From positions 620,001 to 684,000 of the forward strand of contig JAEPOK010000001.1 in assembly GCA_017642935.1 (NCBI GenBank): a stretch of DNA of 64,000 nt, given 5' to 3'. Shown in pieces: positions 42,591 through 51,173 of this stretch. The notes beneath the pieces were generated by a model that was not told the DNA's origin, made no database searches, and saw nothing but the letters and a program-made list of their open reading frames with translations. Every line of letters starts with the position of its first letter. Positions within the stretch are counted from its first letter, which is position 1. This DNA is from Hyphomicrobiales bacterium. GTDB taxonomy: Bacteria > Pseudomonadota > Alphaproteobacteria > Rhizobiales > MH13. The translations under genes were made by a program, and so were the position numbers.

Positions 42591-43526
42591 TTAGCCTCCT
42601 ACGCGGCGCACGGCAATGCTGGTTTCGCGCTCAAAATCGCTCATCCCGCCATAATGCCCAACTCTTGCACTTGCGATGCCGTGCTGGTCGAGACCGATGG
42701 CGACGCGCACACTGTCTTCGCTTGGGCAATTGCCCTGGCTCGGGTCGAAGGCCACCCATCCCAGATCGCCTATGTGGGCTTCAGCCCAGATGTCGCGTTG
42801 GTCTTGGCTCGCATCCTTGCCGTGCCAGCGATAGCCGGACACAAGGCGAGCCGGCAAGCCAAGGCGTCGCGCTGTGTTGCAGAAGATATCGGCCAAATCG
42901 CCTGCCTCGCGGATTTTCTTTTCCGCCAGCATGTCGCGCAGGCGGGAGGAGGCTGAGGATTTCAGTGCCACGTCTTCGGCGTCACCGGCGGTCTGTTGTT
43001 GTTGGCTATGTGAGCCACCCATCTGCGCTTGAGCTTGTGCCTGTTCGTGGGCCTGCTCATGGGAATTGTCTGTGTCTTCATCGTCATCGCCATTGGGTCG
43101 GGCTGCATGCAGCACGGCCATCAGGGCATGCATCTGGGCAAGCTCAGGGCCCGTAACGTCGGCGAGTGCGTTGATCGCTGTGCGAACCAACGCCGCATCG
43201 CTTTCGGAGTGGCTTGGCCGCAGGAAAACGCCATGCGGGACTTTGTCTGGCGCGCCGCGCACGATGCCGTGCGTTTCCTCGGTTTCGATCTCGCCAACAG
43301 CGCTGATCGTTAACTCGTCCAGCGGACCATTGAGCGAGAAACTGGTGACGATGTTGCCAAAAGCGTCCTTGTGGCTCTCAATCTTGCAATCGGCATCCAC
43401 ATCCACCGTCCAATCGCAAACATAGTGGCCGGTGTGGTCGCGCGGCGTCAGCCGGAGCACCTGAATGGTGCCCATGCTCGGCGTTGCATAGGTGAGGGTT
43501 TCGGTGTGGCGGACGGATAAACGCAT
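42591..43526 (-). CDS. Transglutaminase-like protein of the Anbu operon, catalytic Cys and His missing
   Basis: The 311-residue product has the N-terminal beta domain (about 1-100) and a transglutaminase-like core (about 110-311). Family members in Anbu operons carry GVCQD-AH and HAWAE, giving Cys and His, plus Asp in WVGFDP. Here the aligned segments read REAGDLAD (Ala208 in place of Cys, Asp213 in place of His), DIWAEAH (Asp245 in place of His) and WVAFDP (Asp261 kept). Translation at codons 42905-42903 and 42794-42792 confirms Ala and Asp. A Gln/His/Ala-rich insert (about 146-180) sits before the core. It is probably a pseudoenzyme or a scaffold. Confidence 0.9.
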   Translation of the reverse strand: MRLSVRHTETLTYATPSMGTIQVLRLTPRDHTGHYVCDWTVDVDADCKIESHKDAFGNIVTSFSLNGPLDELTISAVGEIETEETHGIVRGAPDKVPHGVFLRPSHSESDAALVRTAINALADVTGPELAQMHALMAVLHAARPNGDDDEDTDNSHEQAHEQAQAQAQMGGSHSQQQQTAGDAEDVALKSSASSRLRDMLAEKKIREAGDLADIFCNTARRLGLPARLVSGYRWHGKDASQDQRDIWAEAHIGDLGWVAFDPSQGNCPSEDSVRVAIGLDQHGIASARVGHYGGMSDFERETSIAVRRVGG

Positions 43527-43552
43527 AACGGGCCTTTTGAGGCTGGAACTGG

Positions 43553-44497
43553 TTAGAACAGATATTGCTCGGCGATCGTGGCGCCCAGCTTGTTGTTCTT
43601 GCTGATAAAATCTTCAACGAACTCGTGCAGACCGGCCTGGAAGATCGCGTCGATATCGCGGTTGCGGAACTCGCTGTGGATCGATCTGGCCATGCGCTGG
43701 GCCTTGCCTTGCCGGCCATAGGTCTTCGACAAGCTGTCGAGATACCGCGTGACGTTGCCGTAGGAGCTTGCCAGAGAGCGCGGCATTTTTTCGTTCAAGA
43801 TCAAAAGGTCGGCGATGAGCCAAGGTTTGAGGCTCTCGCGGTACACCCAGTGATAGGCGGTCAGCGCCGATACGGAGCGCAGGATGGACGTCCACTGGAA
43901 GTAATCGAGCCCGCCGCCAACACGGTCACCGGCGGGCAAGAGCACATGATATTTCACGTCCAAAATGCGCGCCGTGTTGTCGGCGCGTTCAATGGCGCCG
44001 CCAAGCTGGAAGAACGAAAAGCCGTCGGTGCGCAGCATCGTGCGGTGGGCGATCCCATCGACGCTGAGCGCGACCTGTTTGACGAACCGCAGAAACTCCA
44101 AAAGCTCGCCGCGCGACTGTCCAAAGGTGCGATAGCGTTTGAGCTCGAGCCAGGCAGCGTTGATCGTCTCCCACATTTCGATAGTGATCGCGGTGCGCAC
44201 TGAGCGCGCATTGGCCCGCGCTGCCTCCAAGCAAGAGCGGATCGACGAGGGATTGGCCTCGGAAAAAGCGAGGAAGTCGACGACGGTGCGGGCCGTTGGC
44301 TCGCCATAGCGCTCCTCGAATAGCTCTTCCATGCCGGTGGCCAGCACGGCTGATTCCCATTCGTTGGAAACCTGTTCCTGGCTGCCGCCAACATTTGAAA
44401 GCCGCGTGGCGGCCTCCAAAAGGCGGGCGGTGTTTTCTGCGCGTTCGATGTAGCGTGCCGTCCAGAAGAGACTGTCGGCTGTTCGACTAAGTAGCAT
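43553..44497 (-). CDS. Alpha-E domain protein of the Anbu operon
   Basis: The 314-residue product is almost all alpha-helical and matches the Alpha-E family: MLLSRTADSLFWTARYIERA at the N-terminus, and HRTMLRTDGFSFFQLGGAIERADN in the middle. The family lies beside ATP-grasp and transglutaminase genes in conserved Anbu operons. The molecular function is unknown. It starts 12 bp after the ATP-grasp gene and is followed by the transglutaminase-like gene with a 26-bp gap, so the three are almost certainly one transcript. Confidence 0.93.
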   Translation of the reverse strand: MLLSRTADSLFWTARYIERAENTARLLEAATRLSNVGGSQEQVSNEWESAVLATGMEELFEERYGEPTARTVVDFLAFSEANPSSIRSCLEAARANARSVRTAITIEMWETINAAWLELKRYRTFGQSRGELLEFLRFVKQVALSVDGIAHRTMLRTDGFSFFQLGGAIERADNTARILDVKYHVLLPAGDRVGGGLDYFQWTSILRSVSALTAYHWVYRESLKPWLIADLLILNEKMPRSLASSYGNVTRYLDSLSKTYGRQGKAQRMARSIHSEFRNRDIDAIFQAGLHEFVEDFISKNNKLGATIAEQYLF

Positions 44498-44508
44498 GGT
44501 CGTCCCTC

Positions 44509-45924
44509 CTATCGTGCCAAGATCCAGGTGTCTTTTGTTCCCCCGCCTTGCGAGGAGTTCACGACCAGCGATCCCTCCTTCAAGGCAACGCGGGTCAGAC
44601 CGCCTGGCACGATGCGCACACCGTTGGTGCCGGAAAGGACGAATGGCCGAAGGTCCACATGGCGTGGTGCGACACCTTCGCCGACGAACGTCGGGCAGGT
44701 GGAGAGAGCCAGGGTCGGCTGGGCGATGAAATCGTCCGGATTGGCCTTCAGCTTGGCGCGGAAGATATCGATCTCGTCTTTCGTCGATCGTGGTCCGACC
44801 AGCATGCCATAGCCACCAGAACCGGCGACTTCCTTCACCACGAGCTCTTCGAGATGGTCGAGCACATAGGACAAAGCCTCCGGCTCGCGACAGCGCCAGG
44901 TGGGCACGTTTTTGAGCATCGGCTCTTCTTCAAGGAAGAACTTCGTCAGCTCCGGCATGTAGGTGTAAATCGCCTTATCGTCGGAGATGCCCGTGCCGAC
45001 GGCGTTGGCGAGCGTGACGTTTCCGGCGAGATAAGCCGTCATCAGGCCTGGGACGCCGAGCATGGAATCGGGATTGAAGACCAGCGGGTCGATGAAATCA
45101 TCATCGATGCGTCGGTAAATGACATCAACTCGCTGCGGCCCAAGCGTTGTGCGCATGTAGAGCACAGCGTCGCGCACGAAGAGGTCGCGCCCCTCGACGA
45201 GCTCAATGCCGAGCTTGTCGGCCAGAAAGGAATGCTCGTAATAGGCGCTGTTGAACGGACCAGGCGTTAGCAGCGCACAGGTCGGCTCTTTGTTGGCATT
45301 GCGGGGCGCCACCGATTGCAGGGCCTGCAACAATTCATCGCCGTAATTGTCGACTGGCTCGACGGCATGGTCGTAAAACACTTCCGGCGCGATGCGCATC
45401 ATCACCTCGCGGTTCTCCATCATGTAGGAGACCCCGGAGGGCGTGCGGGCATTGTCTTCCAGCACATAGAAGTTGTCAGAATCAACGCGGACGATATCGA
45501 CACCGGCAATGTTCACCCAGATATTGCCGGGCAGTTTAGCCCCGATCATTTCTGGGCGGTATTGCGGGTTCTGATCGATGAGGTCAGCTGGAATGATGCC
45601 GGCCTTGATGCATTCGCGTGGCCCGTAAATGTCGGCCAGAAAGGCGTTGAGCGTGTTGACCCGTTGGGTCAGGCCCTTTTCCAGCTGCAGCCATTCGTCA
45701 TGGGCAATGATGCGCGGGATGAGATCGAAGGGGATGAGCCGCTCTTCGGCGTCTGCTTCGCCATACACTGCGAAGGTAATCCCAATGCGGCGGAAAAGCA
45801 TCTCGGCTTCTGCGCTCTGGCGTTTCAGTGCTTCTGGATCAAGGCTATCGAGCCACGTTCGCACCATCTCATAGGGTGCACGGCATTGGCTGCCGTCCAC
45901 GCTCATCTCATCAAATGCTGTCAT
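44509..45924 (-). CDS. Circularly permuted ATP-grasp protein of the Anbu operon
   Basis: From ATG 45924 the product is 471 residues. It matches the circularly permuted ATP-grasp type 2 family (COG2308): ADIYGPRECIKAGIIPADLI, FYVLEDNARTPSGVSYMMEN, SVAPRNANKEPTC and a later EVAGSGGYGMLVGP segment. Family members are predicted ATP-dependent ligases, probably making amide or peptide bonds. AAAGGGG lies upstream of the ATG. The 32-residue upstream frame has no similarity. It heads the Anbu operon. Confidence 0.94.
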   Translation of the reverse strand: MTAFDEMSVDGSQCRAPYEMVRTWLDSLDPEALKRQSAEAEMLFRRIGITFAVYGEADAEERLIPFDLIPRIIAHDEWLQLEKGLTQRVNTLNAFLADIYGPRECIKAGIIPADLIDQNPQYRPEMIGAKLPGNIWVNIAGVDIVRVDSDNFYVLEDNARTPSGVSYMMENREVMMRIAPEVFYDHAVEPVDNYGDELLQALQSVAPRNANKEPTCALLTPGPFNSAYYEHSFLADKLGIELVEGRDLFVRDAVLYMRTTLGPQRVDVIYRRIDDDFIDPLVFNPDSMLGVPGLMTAYLAGNVTLANAVGTGISDDKAIYTYMPELTKFFLEEEPMLKNVPTWRCREPEALSYVLDHLEELVVKEVAGSGGYGMLVGPRSTKDEIDIFRAKLKANPDDFIAQPTLALSTCPTFVGEGVAPRHVDLRPFVLSGTNGVRIVPGGLTRVALKEGSLVVNSSQGGGTKDTWILAR

Positions 45925-46105
45925 TGCGCCCCTTTTTGGCGCCTTGGCTACCGGTAACCGGCACCTTGGCGGTTGGAATGAATATCGCGCGCGACGTGCC
46001 GCTCTCCGATGAGAGTGCAGCATGATCTAACGGCTAAGTAAACGCGCAACTGTTGGTCGAGCCAACGCATGACGCAGCGTTCGGTTCCGAAAAAAGACTG
46101 AAAAA

Positions 46106-46810
46106 TCAATTCGCCTTCATCAACCCGAGCGCTCGCAGGCTCGCATGACCTTCACGGCCGACAATGATGTGGTCGTGAACCGTGACATCGAGTGCTGCCG
46201 CGGCGGCGATAATGGTCGCTGTCATCTCAATGTCGGCCTGGGATGGGGTCGGGTCACCAGAGGGATGATTGTGGACCAGAATGAGAGCCGAGGCACCAAG
46301 TTCCAATGCGCGTTTGACGACTTCGCGGGGATAGACTGGCGTATGATCGACGGTGCCTGACTGCAGGACTTCATCGCGCAACAGCCGGTTTTTCTTGTCG
46401 AGAAACAGGACCCGAAAAGCTTCGATTGCATCGTAGGCCATCACTGCCCGGCAATAGCGCACCACATCGGACCAGGAGGAAAGGACCTCTTTCTGCGCCA
46501 TGCTGCCTTGCGCCAAGGCCTCGGCGGCGGCGCGCACCAACGCCAGATCATTGGCTGTGGCCTGCTTGATGCCGCTCATCTCGCAAAGCTGGGCTGAGGG
46601 GGCAGTCAGCACATCGGCGAGCGACCCGAACCGTGCGATGAGATCTTTGGCGAGCTGTTTGGTGTCGCGGCGCGGAATCGATCGAAACAGCAACAGCTCC
46701 AACAACTCATAGTCTGCCAAGGCTTGGCGACCACCTTCGGTAAAGCGGGTGCGCAAGCGTTCGCGGTGGCCGTGATAGTGGGGTTTGTCAGGCTTTATGG
46801 TGTCCGGCAT
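46106..46810 (-). CDS. radC: RadC-family JAMM domain protein
   Basis: The 234-residue product has an N-terminal helix-hairpin-helix-like region and a C-terminal JAMM/MPN metallohydrolase-like domain, with [19 protein letters not shown] giving the His-x-His...Asp metal set. Despite its name, a role in DNA repair is not firmly shown; the JAMM fold suggests a peptidase or isopeptidase-like activity. It lies between map and the Anbu operon on the same strand, 182 bp from the ATP-grasp gene. Confidence 0.93.
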   Translation of the reverse strand: MPDTIKPDKPHYHGHRERLRTRFTEGGRQALADYELLELLLFRSIPRRDTKQLAKDLIARFGSLADVLTAPSAQLCEMSGIKQATANDLALVRAAAEALAQGSMAQKEVLSSWSDVVRYCRAVMAYDAIEAFRVLFLDKKNRLLRDEVLQSGTVDHTPVYPREVVKRALELGASALILVHNHPSGDPTPSQADIEMTATIIAAAAALDVTVHDHIIVGREGHASLRALGLMKAN

Positions 46811-46828
46811 CGGCGAACAGCGTTTCGC

Positions 46829-47644
46829 TCAGCTGGCTGCCGCTTCTTCGCGCAAGGTCGGCGGAGCAAACAGTCCGGCTGGCGAGGCTGTGAAAATCTC
46901 GCAGCCGTCTTCGGTCACGCCGATCGAATGCTCGTACTGCGCCGACAGGGACCGATCGCGCGTGACCGCCGTCCAGCCATCGGACAGGATTTTCACGTGC
47001 GGGCGCCCAAGATTGATCATCGGCTCGACGGTGAAGATCATGCCGGGGCGCAGATCAACGCCTTCGCCGGGGCGGCCATAATGCAGAATGTTGGGCGGCA
47101 AGTGGAACACATCGCCGATGCCATGGCCGCAAAAATCACGGACCACCGAGCAGCGTTCAGCTTCGGCAAAGGTTTGAATGGCCGCACCTATGTCGCCGGT
47201 TCGATTGCCTGGTTTCACTGCAGCGATACCACGCATTAGCGCCAGATAGGTGACCTCCATCAGTCGTTCGGGTGCGCGCTTGACGTCGCCGACGGGGTAC
47301 ATACGGCTGGAGTCGCCATGCCAACCATCGACAATCAGCGTCACATCGACGTTGACGATATCACCTTGGCGCAGAGGCTTGGTATTGGGAATGCCGTGGC
47401 ACACGACGTGGTTGATCGATGTGCAGCTTGATTTGCCGTAGCCGCGATAGTTGAGCGTGGCCGGCACCGCGTTGTTGGCGATCGCGAAGTCCATCACCGC
47501 ATCATCGATTTCCTGCGTGGTGACGCCGGGCTTTATCAGGTCGGTCAGCTGATCGAGGATCGTCGCTGTCATGCGGCCAGCGCGGTGCATGCCTTCAAAG
47601 GCTTCAGGTCCGAACAGTTTGATGGGCGGTTGGGTCTGCAGCAT
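46829..47644 (-). CDS. map: Type I methionine aminopeptidase
   Basis: Map removes N-terminal Met from nascent proteins. From ATG 47644 the product is 271 residues with the metal-binding set: Asp in VNVDVTLIVDGWHGDSSRMY, His in CGHGIGDVFH, Glu in FTVEPMIN, and Glu in QYEHSIGV. An upstream in-frame TTG start (47677) adds 11 residues with no clear ribosome site. radC follows 18 bp later on the same strand, and then the Anbu operon. Confidence 0.95.
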   Translation of the reverse strand: MLQTQPPIKLFGPEAFEGMHRAGRMTATILDQLTDLIKPGVTTQEIDDAVMDFAIANNAVPATLNYRGYGKSSCTSINHVVCHGIPNTKPLRQGDIVNVDVTLIVDGWHGDSSRMYPVGDVKRAPERLMEVTYLALMRGIAAVKPGNRTGDIGAAIQTFAEAERCSVVRDFCGHGIGDVFHLPPNILHYGRPGEGVDLRPGMIFTVEPMINLGRPHVKILSDGWTAVTRDRSLSAQYEHSIGVTEDGCEIFTASPAGLFAPPTLREEAAAS

Positions 47645-47905
47645 GATGACGTAGCTGTGGCTCCACTCGAACGGCAAAGGCGCGGTAGCGCCGCATCATG
47701 GCAACATGCCAGCGAGGTGACACGCCACCGAAATGGTGTAAAAGCGGCGCCTAGAATGAGCCGCCGGGAGCGACCAAGGCTAATCCCTGGGCCGCAACGA
47801 CATAAACCTAACTGGAAATCGCCGCAAAAAGAAGGGCGGCAATAAACGGATAGGATAGATGTTGGCCTTACCGGCAGGTCACATCGTAATCAGTATTGAT
47901 CCATC

Positions 47906-48772
47906 GTGACAGAGCTTAACCTGCAAGCCATCTCCACCGAAGAACCGGTTTCGACGTCGCATAAATGGGGCGCGTATAGGCCGTCGGCAAGTGTCGCGCG
48001 ATTGCGCGCCTTTTCCAGTGCCAGGGCGAACGGTTATGTCGGCAAACGGCTGGCCTTTCTGGCTCGCAAGCTGGCAATGATGCAGGTTGACGGCCCGCTC
48101 GACGTGGAGGTTTTTGGCCACAAGATGCGGATCGAACCGTTTGCCAATTTGGCTGAAAAACGAGTTCTTTTCACGCCGCAATTTTTTGATCCCGTTGAAC
48201 GCGATTTGTTGCGCCGGGTGTTGCCCGGCGATGGGGTGTTTGTCGATATTGGCGCAAATGTCGGTGCCTACAGCTTCTTTGCAGCTTCGTGCATGAGTTC
48301 GGTCGCTAAGATCCTGGCGATTGAGCCCCAGCCAGCGGTCTATCAAAGGCTTTGCGACAACATCGCCTATAATCCGGGTGTGCCGATCGAGCCAATCGAG
48401 TTGGCTGTGGCTGACCTTGACGGTCCCATCCAACTTTTCGTCGATCGCGGCAATGCCGGTGAAACAAGCATGCGCCGGATCGGCAGCGAAACCCATCCTC
48501 AGAGTATGATCGAGGTTCAGGCCAAGCCGCTGGCGGACATTTTGGGTGAGCGCGATCTGCCGCGGGTGGATGCCCTCAAGATCGACATTGAAGGCGCAGA
48601 AGATTTGGCGCTTGTGCCGTTTTTGCGCGATGCGCCGGAAAAGCTTTGGCCGCGACTGATGATCATCGAAAACAGCCCGGAAAGCTGGCAGACCGACTGC
48701 ATCGCGTTGGCGCGGCGGCACGGCTATCAGGTCATCTCCGAGACACGGCTTAATGTTGTTCTGACGCGTTAG
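47906..48772 (+). CDS. FkbM-family methyltransferase
   Basis: The 288-residue product has an SAM-dependent methyltransferase core with motif I in VFVDIGANVGAYSFF (about residues 112-126) and the FkbM-type end (LPRVDALKIDIEGAEDLAL). FkbM proteins methylate sugars or small molecules, and the target here is unknown. The start is GTG at 47906. Its stop overlaps the stop of sfsA on the other strand by four bases. Confidence 0.9.
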   Translation: MTELNLQAISTEEPVSTSHKWGAYRPSASVARLRAFSSARANGYVGKRLAFLARKLAMMQVDGPLDVEVFGHKMRIEPFANLAEKRVLFTPQFFDPVERDLLRRVLPGDGVFVDIGANVGAYSFFAASCMSSVAKILAIEPQPAVYQRLCDNIAYNPGVPIEPIELAVADLDGPIQLFVDRGNAGETSMRRIGSETHPQSMIEVQAKPLADILGERDLPRVDALKIDIEGAEDLALVPFLRDAPEKLWPRLMIIENSPESWQTDCIALARRHGYQVISETRLNVVLTR

Positions 48773-49497
48773 CCTGGAACGAAGTCCAACATCCCGCAGG
48801 GTGTGATGCCCTCCCGCGCGACAGCACAATCCAGCGCCAGCACCTCGACCCCGGCATTCATTGCAGCGCTGAGTGCGGCGGCGTAGGTCGGATCGATGTC
48901 GGCCGCCACGCTCATCGTTTTTCCGCCCGGCCATTGCGCAACAAACAGCATCACCGCGCGATGACCCGCCGCGACCATGGCCGACAGTTCGGCAAGATGC
49001 TTGGCGCCGCGCGCTGTGACCGAATCGGGAAATTCCAAATGACTGGCCTGGCGCATCAGGTGGACGTTTTTGACTTCAACATAGGTGAGGGGGGCGTTGT
49101 CGAATTCGAGCAGGATATCGATCCGGGATGTCTCGCCATATTTCTGCTCGCGCTTCAGACGGTCAAACACGGCAAGTTCCGGAATGAGGCCGTCGATGAT
49201 CGCCTCTTCGGCAAGTTTGTTGGGGAGCATGGTGTTGATGCCGACCAGACACGGCGCGCCCGGGCCATCGACCTGTTCCAACTCGTAGGTGTAGGCCAGT
49301 TTGCGCTTAGGGTTCGGGGAGCGCGAGACGAAAAGCTGCGCGCCCGGCCGTGCCAGTCCCATCATCGAACCTGGATTGGGGCAATGGACGGTCAGCATCT
49401 GGCCGGCGTCCGGCCCTTCGAGCATTTCAACGTCGGCGAGGAAGCGTTTGTAGCGCTTGATCAGCCTTGCTTCGAAAAGGGGTGTGGGAAACTGCAT
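48769..49497 (-). CDS. sfsA: SfsA-family nuclease-like protein
   Basis: The 242-residue product is a full-length SfsA: KRYKRFLADVEMLEGPDAG near the N-terminus, NPGSMMGLARPGAQLFVSRS, the nuclease-like core with DILLEFDNAPLTYVEVKNV and FPDSVTARGAKHLAEL. SfsA was first tied to sugar-fermentation genes, but its fold suggests a nucleic acid-binding nuclease. Its stop overlaps the FkbM gene's stop by four bases. Confidence 0.95.
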   Translation of the reverse strand: MQFPTPLFEARLIKRYKRFLADVEMLEGPDAGQMLTVHCPNPGSMMGLARPGAQLFVSRSPNPKRKLAYTYELEQVDGPGAPCLVGINTMLPNKLAEEAIIDGLIPELAVFDRLKREQKYGETSRIDILLEFDNAPLTYVEVKNVHLMRQASHLEFPDSVTARGAKHLAELSAMVAAGHRAVMLFVAQWPGGKTMSVAADIDPTYAAALSAAMNAGVEVLALDCAVAREGITPCGMLDFVPG

Positions 49498-49576
49498 GCT
49501 TTTGGCTTGGCCAGTGCATCCTCAAATTGCAAGCGCAAGGCGGCGGCGTTAGGGATGCGTGCACAGGAGAGTGCAG

Positions 49577-50308
49577 ATGACAGCGACCGCATCCATGCTG
49601 GTCATTGGGGATGAAATCCTCTCAGGCAAGACCAAAGACAAGAACATCGGCGTGCTGGCCGAGGCTCTGACGATGGTTGGCATCGATCTGGTCGAAGTGC
49701 GGATCGTCTCGGACGATGAGGCCGCCATTGTCGAGGCGCTCAATGCGCTACGGGCGCAAACCTCCTATGTGTTCACGTCCGGCGGGATCGGCCCGACCCA
49801 TGATGACATCACTGCCGACAGCGTAGCCAAAGCCTTTGGCGTTGGCATTGGTGTCGATCCGCGCGCTTACAAGCTGCTGTCGGATTTCTACGCCAAGACC
49901 GACCGAGAAATGAATGCAGGCCGCGAGCGCATGACCCGTATTCCCGATGGCGCCGATCTCATCGACAACCCGGTGTCCATCGCACCGGGTTTTCGTATCG
50001 GCAGTGTGCATGTGATGGCCGGCGTGCCGTCGGTGTTTGCCGCGATGCTGGAAAGCGTTCTGCCGACGCTGGAAGGCGGCCTGCCGATTGCCGTCAACAC
50101 CCTGCCGTTCAACTGCGGCGAGGGTGATTTGGCTGAAAGCCTGGCGGCCATCGATGCGGACCATCCAGAGGTTGCCATCGGAAGCTATCCCAAGCTCGTG
50201 GATGGCAAATTTTCCACCGAAATTGTCCTGCGTTCGCGCGATGCGGCGGCGCTTGACGCCGCAACCCAAGCGGCCCAAAAGCTGCGCACCCAACTTGATG
50301 CTGCCTGA
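49577..50308 (+). CDS. CinA N-terminal-like molybdopterin-binding domain protein
   Basis: From ATG 49577 the product is 243 residues. It has the MoaB/Mog-like fold of the CinA N-terminal domain ([20 protein letters not shown], then [21 protein letters not shown]). It lacks the C-terminal amidase domain of full CinA, as in many alphaproteobacteria where this piece is free-standing. CAGGAGA precedes the ATG. Its role, possibly pyridine-nucleotide repair (as suggested for CinA) or cofactor handling, is not clear. gpt follows 20 bp later. Confidence 0.9.
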   Translation: MTATASMLVIGDEILSGKTKDKNIGVLAEALTMVGIDLVEVRIVSDDEAAIVEALNALRAQTSYVFTSGGIGPTHDDITADSVAKAFGVGIGVDPRAYKLLSDFYAKTDREMNAGRERMTRIPDGADLIDNPVSIAPGFRIGSVHVMAGVPSVFAAMLESVLPTLEGGLPIAVNTLPFNCGEGDLAESLAAIDADHPEVAIGSYPKLVDGKFSTEIVLRSRDAAALDAATQAAQKLRTQLDAA

Positions 50309-50328
50309 GAAACAAGGACCTGAGCCCC

Positions 50329-50841
50329 GTGAGTGAAGCTCTCAACGACAAAGCCTTCCCGGTCTCCTGGGATCAGTTCCACCGCGACGCGCGTGCGCTT
50401 GCCTGGCGTCTGGCCGAAAAAGGCCCATTCGATTCCATGGTGACGATCACCCGCGGCGGCCTTGTGCCAGCGGCCATCGTCTGCCGTGAGCTTGGTATTC
50501 GCAAGATCGATACGATCTCCATTGCCAGCTATGATTATGGAGGGACCGGCGAGCAGACGCAGGGCGATCTGGCTATTCTGAAGACGATTTCTAGCAAGAT
50601 CCTCGAAACCAAAGGCTCCGGCGTTCTGATCATCGATGATCTGGTGGACACGGGCAAAACTGCGCAGGAGGTTCGCTCGATGTTGCCAGAGGCGCATTTT
50701 GCCACCGTTTATGCCAAGCCGAAGGGGCGTCCGCTGGTCGATACGTTCGTGACGGAAGTCAGCCAAGACACCTGGATTTATTTCCCTTGGGATCTTGGCT
50801 ATTCGTTCGTGCCGCCAATCGCGCGCGACGCCGGCGACTGA
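50329..50841 (+). CDS. gpt: Xanthine(-guanine) phosphoribosyltransferase
   Basis: Gpt salvages xanthine and guanine to nucleotides. The 170-residue product has the PRPP-binding motif [14 protein letters not shown] at about 100-113 and the N-terminal [20 protein letters not shown] segment. The start is GTG at 50329. The C-terminal residues after about 140 ([16 protein letters not shown]) match the family end. tRNA-Leu follows 14 bp later. Confidence 0.95.
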   Translation: MSEALNDKAFPVSWDQFHRDARALAWRLAEKGPFDSMVTITRGGLVPAAIVCRELGIRKIDTISIASYDYGGTGEQTQGDLAILKTISSKILETKGSGVLIIDDLVDTGKTAQEVRSMLPEAHFATVYAKPKGRPLVDTFVTEVSQDTWIYFPWDLGYSFVPPIARDAGD

Positions 50842-50855
50842 CGTCACAATGCGCT

Positions 50856-50941
50856 GCGGGCGTGATGGAATTGGTAGACATACGGGACTTAAAATCCCGA
50901 GGCCCTAGGCCGTGCGGGTTCGAGTCCCGCCGCCCGCACCA
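50856..50941 (+). tRNA. tRNA-Leu (UAA anticodon)
   Basis: The acceptor stem GCGGGCG pairs with CGCCCGC, followed by A and an encoded CCA at 50939-50941. The anticodon stem CGGGA/TCCCG encloses CTTAAAA, so the anticodon is TAA at 50890-50892, read as Leu. A long variable arm (GGCCCTAGGCCGT region) and the T-arm GCGGG-TTCGAGT-CCCGC fit a class II tRNA-Leu. Confidence 0.97.
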
Positions 50942-51139
50942 GAGCCAATCGCTGAGCGAATGGCGTAATGAGCGACAGGCGTTTGTGAAACAAATGCCGA
51001 GAGCGCTGAAACACTTTTCTTCTGGAAGCAAACGCTCCGTTTCCATGGAACGATTGCCTGTCGTTCTGGCCTCCTAGCATTGAATTGCTCCACCGCCGGG
51101 AACCAACCAGGCGGTAGCGCGTAAGAGAAATGACGCGCG

Positions 51140-51161
51140 GGCCGTTTCACGGCCGATTTTT
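51140..51161 (+). terminator. Terminator-like hairpin in the leader of the ATP-grasp gene
   Basis: GGCCGT pairs with ACGGCC across TTC, followed by GATTTTT. It ends 12 bp before the ATG of the ATP-grasp gene and only a few bases before its ribosome site (AAGGAG). It could end the gpt/tRNA transcript or attenuate the downstream gene. A second hairpin (ACCGCC/GGCGGT, 51092-51116) lies just upstream. Confidence 0.5.
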
Positions 51162-51173
51162 CAAGGAGCCTTT

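Noticed and set aside
50856-50941. tRNA-Leu as a possible integration site
   Set aside because: I saw no repeat of the tRNA 3' end downstream and no integrase gene in the window.
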